This document shows, piece by piece, positions 58,513 through 64,000 of a stretch of DNA of 64,000 nucleotides (positions within the stretch are counted from its first letter, which is position 1; each line of letters starts with the position of its first letter). The stretch lies in NCBI RefSeq assembly GCF_013488205.1, contig NZ_CP040908.1, forward strand, positions 1,837,876-1,901,875, in the 5' to 3' direction. Origin of the DNA: Empedobacter falsenii. GTDB taxonomy: Bacteria; Bacteroidota; Bacteroidia; Flavobacteriales; Weeksellaceae. The translations under genes and the position numbers were made by a program. The notes beneath the pieces were generated by a model that saw only the letters and a list, made by a program, of their open reading frames with translations, was not told where the DNA came from and did not search any database.

Positions 58513-59802
58513 TTAATTATCAACTAAAATTTTTAATTGATTTTGAATAAATACTTGACTCAAATTATTATTGAGTTCATTGTATTTTGATTGCAATACT
58601 TGATTTTTAGACGATTTGTAAACCGAAGCATCAACTTTATCAAACTTATATTTTGTTTCTGTAGTTTGAAAAGATTGTTCAGAAGCTTTTACAATTTCAA
58701 TTAAAGATTTCGTCAAATCTTCCAATAAATTCAGTTTTTTTAATTCAAGATTGACCAAATCATTTAAACGTTTTTCTTCTTTATTTTTTTGCGCTTCATT
58801 CAATTGCAATTCAATTTTTTTCAATTCACGTTGTTGCGCTGTATTTCCTCTCGAATAAATCGGAATAGAAAGATTCAATCCAATATATTGGCTTTTGTTG
58901 TCTTTTAATTGATTTCCAAATTGAAAATTTGTATCTGCTAAACTCTTAATTTTCTGCGCATAAAAAGTTCCGTATGAATAATTTAAAAATAAACTTGGTA
59001 CATATTTCCCAAATAACTGCTTATATTCTTCATTGATTTTCTTTGTATTCAACTCAAATTTTTCAATAGATGGATAAGTTGAAAAATTGAATTCATTCAG
59101 ATTTATTTCATCTAATAAAGGTTGTTGTAACACCATATTTTCTGGTGAAACACTTGTAATATTCAGTAATTGAATCAATTCAGTTTTACTTATAATTTCA
59201 TCATGTTTAGATTTTTCTAAATCATTTTGTTCTTGAAGAACGATAACTTGAATATCATAAAAATCACTTTTCGGACGCTTCCCTTCTTTTACTTCTTTCG
59301 AAATTCGAACAAATTGTATCTGAGAATTTTCCATTTGAGATTTCAAAACATTTTGCCATTCTTGCAAAGCCAAAACCGCCATATATTTTTCTAAAACCAA
59401 CAAATCATATTGATTTTGAATTGTTTTCAATTCAAGTTTTTCTAATTCGATATCATAGTTTTGAATTGTTGTTTGATTTAATTTAGAAAAATCAAACAAA
59501 TTAATTTGAGCATTAATTGATAAATTATCTGATTGAATATTAGAAGGTTCTCTTGTGTTAGTTGAAGGGTCAATTGATGAACCAAAATTATATGCATGAG
59601 AAACTGAAGCATCAATAGTTGGTAAAAATTGCGAAGCAAAAGAACGTTTTGTTTTCACTTTTTGATCAATTTTTATCGACTGAATTTTAAAATCAGGTTG
59701 ATTTTCTCTCCCTAAATTCAAACAATCTTCTAACGTTAGGTTTTGCGCTTTTCCCAAAAATGAGAAAAGCACAACCATTAATAAAAAATATTTAGCATTC
59801 AT
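58513..59802 (-). CDS. TolC-family outer-membrane efflux protein
   Basis: A 429-residue outer-membrane channel subunit. Signal peptide MNAKYFLLMVVLFSFLGKAQ, then the family opening LTLEDCLNLGRENQPDFKIQSIKID. Two halves follow, each with long coiled-coil helices and short barrel strands (FLPTIDASVSHAYNFGSS, then VPSLFLNYSYGTFYAQK and YIGLNLSIPIYSRGNTAQQRELKKIELQ). It starts 10 bases after the permease gene on the same strand, so it is the outer-membrane part of a MacB-like tripartite exporter; the ATPase and adaptor are presumably upstream, outside the window. Confidence 0.87.
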   Translation of the reverse strand: MNAKYFLLMVVLFSFLGKAQNLTLEDCLNLGRENQPDFKIQSIKIDQKVKTKRSFASQFLPTIDASVSHAYNFGSSIDPSTNTREPSNIQSDNLSINAQINLFDFSKLNQTTIQNYDIELEKLELKTIQNQYDLLVLEKYMAVLALQEWQNVLKSQMENSQIQFVRISKEVKEGKRPKSDFYDIQVIVLQEQNDLEKSKHDEIISKTELIQLLNITSVSPENMVLQQPLLDEINLNEFNFSTYPSIEKFELNTKKINEEYKQLFGKYVPSLFLNYSYGTFYAQKIKSLADTNFQFGNQLKDNKSQYIGLNLSIPIYSRGNTAQQRELKKIELQLNEAQKNKEEKRLNDLVNLELKKLNLLEDLTKSLIEIVKASEQSFQTTETKYKFDKVDASVYKSSKNQVLQSKYNELNNNLSQVFIQNQLKILVDN

Positions 59803-59812
59803 AAACAGAGAA

Positions 59813-60289
59813 TTATTCGTATTTCAGGTAATTTAAACTATTGATTCGAGTAGCAGAATAAGCTTTTATTAAAACAACAATTAAGGTTAAACTCAATAAT
59901 AAAACAAAAGCAAACACATAAATCCAGATTGAGATATCAATGCGATAAGCAAAGTTTTCTAACCATTTTTGCATCAAAAAATAACTTGGTAAAATTGCAA
60001 GTGCAAAACCTATAAATGCGAAATAGATGTATTGTTTTGATAAAATTCGTAGTAAAGAAGATGTTTCTGCGCCTAAAACTTTTCGAATGGCGATTTCTTT
60101 GTATTTACGTTCGATTGTGTATGAAGAAAGTGCAAACAATCCAAATAATGCGATTGTTATCACAATAACATTCAATATCTTGAACATTTTTTCTTGTTTT
60201 GTGTAATTTTCATACGAACGTGCAAACTGTTTGTCGATAAATTCATATTCGAACGGATAATCTTGATCAACTTTGGCTTTCCAAAACTT
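59813..60289. repeat. Direct repeat, 3' ends of the permease genes (copy A side)
   Basis: About 477 bases encoding the last 158 residues of copy A, nearly identical in DNA and protein to 62215-62691 of copy B, about 2.4 kb away in the same orientation. The similarity drops sharply at its upstream edge. Confidence 0.8.
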
Positions 60290-62212
60290 CTCGATTGCAG
60301 CAATTGTTTCGCTTGTATTTTCTGCATCAACTTTGATATAAATTTGACTAAGATTATTTTGCAACCAATCGACTGTATTTACGTTGATAAGCATCATTGG
60401 AGGAATTTTATTTTCTGGACTACCAATATTGAAATCTTTTACAACTCCAATAATATTAAACTTATATTCGTTCCAATCAACTTGATCTCCAATTGATAAA
60501 TTTCCTAATTCATTCATCGCTGTTTCGTTCAAAATGATGTTATTAACCATATCTGAAGTGATTTTTGAATTGAAATCTCTTCCGTTTTTCAGCTTAACTT
60601 TCATCATTGATAAGAAATTGTAATCAACTGGAACATTTTGAATTTGAATACTTTTATCCTGAAATCTCATTGTAGAAGAATTCATTGCATTATTTCCAAA
60701 CTTAAATGCTGTAGCATTTACATTTTTCACTCCTTTTATCTTCAATAAATCTTGTTTGATTACTTTATAAAAATCTAAACGTTTTTCTCCTAAATCATAT
60801 CTTCTCAACGTAAGATTTATAATTTGATCACCAGAAAAACCAAGATCTTTTTTACTCATATAATTTACTTGTTCTGTCACTAAACTTCCAGCAACAATAA
60901 AGAAAGTAGCAATTGTAAACTGAATAATTAACATCAAATTTCTAATCCAAATTCCATTTTTGCTTCTTGAGAAATTCCCTTTCAAAACATTCAATTCTTT
61001 AAAATTTGAAACATAAATCGCAGGAAAAATACCGGCAAAAAGAATAACGATTAAAAAAATTAAAACTAGATAAGGAACAAATTCAATGAGATTAATTGAT
61101 AAATTTTTATTAATCAATATATTATAACTTGACAATCCTATTTCTACCAATGTAAGTGCTAAAAGAACAGAAAAAAACGTTGTAATCGCAGTTTCGAACA
61201 AAAATTGCCAAATGACATTTTGCTTTGAAGCTCCTAAAACTTTTCGGATTCCAACCTCTTTCGCGCGACGAATAGTTTGTGCTGTCGAAAGATTGATGTA
61301 ATTGATAATTGAAAGCAATAAAATTAGAATTGACAAACCCAGATTAATTTTCAGGAAATTAAGATTTCCTTTGTCTTCTGGAAATCCTGTCACTTCTGCT
61401 TTCAAACGACTATCTGTTATTGGTTGTAAATATCCTTTCGTTAACCCCGATGTTTTAATGTATTCATCGACAGAAATTCCTCTTAATTTAGCATATCTCT
61501 GTACAATATTTTCATAATAAATCTTATTAATAGATTTTTCTACAACTTCTTTATCATTAGGATTTTTTAATTTAATCAATAAAGCATAGGTAAAATTATT
61601 CCAATCATCAATATTGAGATTTGGTGAAGAAATTACATATTTAGGTAAAAACCCTGAATTATTTTTCAATTGATAAACACCATAAATGGTTAAAATTTCT
61701 CCATTAAGATTTTTGATTTGTTTATTGATAGGATTTTCATTTCCAAAAATTCGTTTTGCTTCTTGCTCTTCAATCGCAACTGCATTTCTATTATTCTTGA
61801 ATTGTTCTTTATTTCCTTGGACAAAATCAAATGGAAAAAAATCGAAGAAATTATTCCCTGTGATTGCAATTTTATTTAATAATTCTTTCTTCTGATTAAT
61901 GATATAAAGTTCTGATGAATAACCAGGTTGATAGAACAAAGTTTCTTCAATTTTATCCGATTTTTCTTTTACCAACTCCGCCATTGGACCAGTTGTAGAA
62001 GCTATTTGTAAGTCAGGTTTTAAAAATGTGATTAATTCAAAAATTCTATCTTTTTCAGGATTCCATTGATCGTAACTCGTTTCATCTTTCCAATACAAGG
62101 TCGAAAAAATGACACCAGCAATTCCGATTGCCAAGCCAAGAATCGTAAGAAATGTAAATCCTTTGTTCTTGATTGTATTTCTAAAATATATTTTAAGCCA
62201 ATTATTAAGCAT
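59813..62212 (-). CDS. ABC transporter permease, FtsX/MacB type (copy A)
   Basis: A 799-residue inner-membrane protein with two FtsX modules: helix 1 (residues 19-40), a periplasmic MacB-like core, helices 2-4 (about 285-405) with EVGIRKVLGAS, then a second anchor helix (about 428-446), a second periplasmic core and final helices with EIAIRKVLGAETSS. The repeated RKVLGA coupling motif marks both halves. These proteins move substrate by mechanotransmission between a cytoplasmic ATPase and a periplasmic adaptor and TolC channel. The ATG at 62210-62212 is 2 bases after the stop of copy B. The last 158 residues differ from copy B at two positions only. Confidence 0.87.
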   Translation of the reverse strand: MLNNWLKIYFRNTIKNKGFTFLTILGLAIGIAGVIFSTLYWKDETSYDQWNPEKDRIFELITFLKPDLQIASTTGPMAELVKEKSDKIEETLFYQPGYSSELYIINQKKELLNKIAITGNNFFDFFPFDFVQGNKEQFKNNRNAVAIEEQEAKRIFGNENPINKQIKNLNGEILTIYGVYQLKNNSGFLPKYVISSPNLNIDDWNNFTYALLIKLKNPNDKEVVEKSINKIYYENIVQRYAKLRGISVDEYIKTSGLTKGYLQPITDSRLKAEVTGFPEDKGNLNFLKINLGLSILILLLSIINYINLSTAQTIRRAKEVGIRKVLGASKQNVIWQFLFETAITTFFSVLLALTLVEIGLSSYNILINKNLSINLIEFVPYLVLIFLIVILFAGIFPAIYVSNFKELNVLKGNFSRSKNGIWIRNLMLIIQFTIATFFIVAGSLVTEQVNYMSKKDLGFSGDQIINLTLRRYDLGEKRLDFYKVIKQDLLKIKGVKNVNATAFKFGNNAMNSSTMRFQDKSIQIQNVPVDYNFLSMMKVKLKNGRDFNSKITSDMVNNIILNETAMNELGNLSIGDQVDWNEYKFNIIGVVKDFNIGSPENKIPPMMLINVNTVDWLQNNLSQIYIKVDAENTSETIAAIEKFWKAKVDQDYPFEYEFIDKQFARSYENYTKQEKMFKILNVIVITIALFGLFALSSYTIERKYKEIAIRKVLGAETSSLLRILSKQYIYFAFIGFALAILPSYFLMQKWLENFAYRIDISIWIYVFAFVLLLSLTLIVVLIKAYSATRINSLNYLKYE

Positions 62213-62214
62213 AT

Positions 62215-62691
62215 TTATTCGTATTTCAGATAATTTAAACTATTGATTCGAGTAGCAGAATAAGCTTTTATTAAAACAACAATTAAGGTTAAACTCAATA
62301 ATAAAATGAAAGCAAATACATAAATCCAGATTGAAATATCAATGCGATAAGCAAAGTTTTCTAACCATTTTTGCATCAGAAAATAACTTGGTAAAATCGC
62401 AAGAGCAAAACCTATGAATGCGAAATAGATATATTGTTTGGATAAAATTCGTAGTAAAGAAGACGTTTCTGCGCCTAAAACTTTACGAATGGCTATTTCT
62501 TTGTATTTACGTTCGATTGTGTATGACGAAAGCGCAAACAATCCAAATAATGCGATTGTTATCACAATAACATTTAAGATCTTGAACATCTTTTCTTGTT
62601 TTGTGTAATTTTCATACGAACGCGCAAACTGTTTGTCTACAAATTCATATTCGAAAGGATAATCTTGATCAACTTTAGCTTTCCAAAACTT
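62215..62691. repeat. Direct repeat, 3' ends of the permease genes (copy B side)
   Basis: Partner of 59813-60289. Scattered silent differences show it is not an exact assembly duplicate. Confidence 0.8.
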
Positions 62692-64000
62692 CTCGATATT
62701 ATCTATGGTCTGTTTTGTATTATCAGTATCTACCTTAACCAAAACATCTTGTAAATTGTACGATAACCAATCAACAACTTTAAAATGGAAAAACATCATT
62801 GGTCGTATTTTATTTTGCGGTTCTCCTAAATTGAAATCTTTTGTTACACCAATAAGCTTCAATTTTTGTCCATTCCATTCAAATTCATCATTCAGTTTCA
62901 ACGTTTCTCCAAAATATTTTTTCGCGGTTTCATTTATTAATACATTCGAAATTGTATCGGACGAAATCATTGGATTTAAATCTCTTCCTTCTTTCAATTG
63001 AATTTTCATCATATCCAAAAAACCAAAATCAATTCCCATATTATCTGTCACCAATTGTTTTTCTTTTACTCGAAAACTTGTATTAGACATAGCTCCAAGA
63101 GAACCAAACTTGAATGCAGTAGCATTTACAGCTTGTACACCTTTAATTTTTAGTAAATCTTGTTTGAAACTGTTATAAAAATCAAACTTTTTATCAGCTA
63201 AATCTTGTCTTTTAAATGGAATACTGATTACTTGATTACCTGAGAAACCTAAATCTTTTTTTGAAATGTAATTCATTTGTTGAATAACAAGAGTTCCTGC
63301 TACAATAAAGAATGTAGCAATTGAAAATTGTAAAATCAACATTCCATTTCGTAACCAAATTCCATTTTTACTTCTTGAAAAATTACCTTTTAAAACGTTC
63401 AGTTCTTTAAAATTTGAAACATAAATAGCAGGAAAAATTCCAGCAATAACAACTACGATTACAAAAATTACAATCAAATATGGAATAAACGAAGTAATAT
63501 ACAATTCTAAATTTTTATCAATTAATTGATTATATGTAGGCAAAAAAACTTCAACAAAAGCTAATGCAACAATAAATGACAAAACTGTAGTTATTGTAGT
63601 TTCTATGATAAATTGTAAAACAATATTTCTTTTTGTAGCACCAACAACTTTTCTTATTCCAACTTCTTTCGCTCTTCTAATTGCTTGTGCAGTCGAAAGA
63701 TTTATATAATTGATAATCGATAAGATTAAGATTAAATAAGATAACCCTAAATTGATTTGTAAGAATAGTTTGTTTCCCATTCCTTCTGGTAATCGAGAAA
63801 ATTTTGCATTTAATCTTGAGTCGTTTAATGATTGAAACTTTACTGTTACTGGTTCATAAATCTTTACAAATTCTTTTACAGGTATCCCTTCGTTTTTTGC
63901 ATTTTTTAAAGTATTATTTTCATAAAAAAGTTGTGTTCCTAATTTTTCAACTTCTTCTTTATCAGCAGTATTTTTTAATTTGATAAATAATCCAGAACCA
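62215..64000 (-). CDS. ABC transporter permease, FtsX/MacB type (copy B, 5' truncated by window)
   Basis: The frame is open to the window edge (GSGLFIKLKNTADKEEVEKLGTQL at the far end), so the Met at 63780 is internal and about 200 N-terminal residues are missing. The visible 595 codons hold the end of the first periplasmic core, helices with LSIINYINLSTAQAIRRAKEVGIRKVVGAT, the second anchor and core, and the final helices with EIAIRKVLGAETSS. It is a tandem paralogue of copy A. The pair may form a heterodimer or serve two substrates; which cannot be told. The preceding gene is outside the window. Confidence 0.87.
   Translation of the reverse strand, partial: GSGLFIKLKNTADKEEVEKLGTQLFYENNTLKNAKNEGIPVKEFVKIYEPVTVKFQSLNDSRLNAKFSRLPEGMGNKLFLQINLGLSYLILILSIINYINLSTAQAIRRAKEVGIRKVVGATKRNIVLQFIIETTITTVLSFIVALAFVEVFLPTYNQLIDKNLELYITSFIPYLIVIFVIVVVIAGIFPAIYVSNFKELNVLKGNFSRSKNGIWLRNGMLILQFSIATFFIVAGTLVIQQMNYISKKDLGFSGNQVISIPFKRQDLADKKFDFYNSFKQDLLKIKGVQAVNATAFKFGSLGAMSNTSFRVKEKQLVTDNMGIDFGFLDMMKIQLKEGRDLNPMISSDTISNVLINETAKKYFGETLKLNDEFEWNGQKLKLIGVTKDFNLGEPQNKIRPMMFFHFKVVDWLSYNLQDVLVKVDTDNTKQTIDNIEKFWKAKVDQDYPFEYEFVDKQFARSYENYTKQEKMFKILNVIVITIALFGLFALSSYTIERKYKEIAIRKVLGAETSSLLRILSKQYIYFAFIGFALAILPSYFLMQKWLENFAYRIDISIWIYVFAFILLLSLTLIVVLIKAYSATRINSLNYLKYE

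Noticed and set aside
1-64000. Search by eye for tRNA, rRNA, CRISPR arrays, IS elements, prophage genes and defence systems
   Set aside because: None seen. No transposase, integrase, phage structural or restriction/Cas motif was found among the reading frames, and no regularly spaced repeats were noticed. A tRNA scan could not be run.

Overview
The window is AT-rich bacterial chromosome, almost fully coding, from a member of the Bacteroidota, most likely class Flavobacteriia and perhaps Weeksellaceae (Empedobacter- or Chryseobacterium-like). The evidence is the repertoire: GLPGLI protein, DUF6850 barrel, DUF4876 lipoprotein, carboxypeptidase-regulatory-like TonB receptor, CtlX, a Mg-type HemB and YfiT-type bacillithiol transferase. 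Many genes also carry the Bacteroidota promoter signature TAnnTTTG (-7) with TTG/TTTG about 20 bp upstream (-33), and Shine-Dalgarno sequences are mostly absent. I see no tRNA, rRNA, CRISPR array, IS element or prophage. Both ends cut genes: valS at the left and an FtsX-type permease at the right.

Layout. 1-9.7 kb: valS, a lipoprotein, LysE exporter, TerB-like protein, class-3-type aldehyde dehydrogenase, Rrf2 regulator, then tilS overlapping dsbD. 10-20 kb: DUF4241 protein, a Crp/Fnr regulator divergent from an Rrf2 plus NAD(P)-binding pair, mgsA divergent from a PaaE-like reductase, uracil permease, HMA metallochaperone, YfiT, and a translationally coupled pair of mutually similar membrane proteins. 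20-27.3 kb: GLPGLI protein, DUF3861 plus nitronate monooxygenase, TMEM175 channel, DUF1697, two thioredoxin-fold proteins, recG. 27.3-37.2 kb: an exported catalase with an exported ankyrin partner behind a PerR-box-like operator, an Nramp transporter fused to a Usp domain, a propionyl-CoA synthetase gene broken by one in-frame stop, rel/spoT, and two small exported paralogues. 37.2-51.5 kb: amidohydrolase, two guanidino-group-modifying enzymes (one CtlX), the radical SAM plus DUF4130 repair pair, DoxX with a signal-peptide-bearing peptide deformylase, alpha/beta hydrolase, DUF6438 lipoprotein, trmD, hemB, ffh, NUDIX. 51.6-58.5 kb: a four-gene envelope operon (TonB receptor, DUF4876 lipoprotein, DUF6850 barrel, di-haem cytochrome c peroxidase) behind a consensus promoter that contains an inverted repeat. 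58.5-64 kb: TolC-type channel and two tandem FtsX/MacB-type permeases whose C-termini are almost identical.

Themes. Redox and peroxide defence recurs (catalase/ankyrin, DsbD, TlpA, WCGDA thioredoxin, YfiT, cytochrome c peroxidase), and so does metal handling (Nramp-Usp, HMA protein, TonB operon). The best candidates for little-described biology are the TonB/DUF4876/DUF6850/peroxidase operon, the paired membrane proteins at 18.6-19.7 kb, the exported deformylase, and the small exported proteins at 36.5-37.2 kb. All functions are inferred from motifs read by eye; no database search was run.
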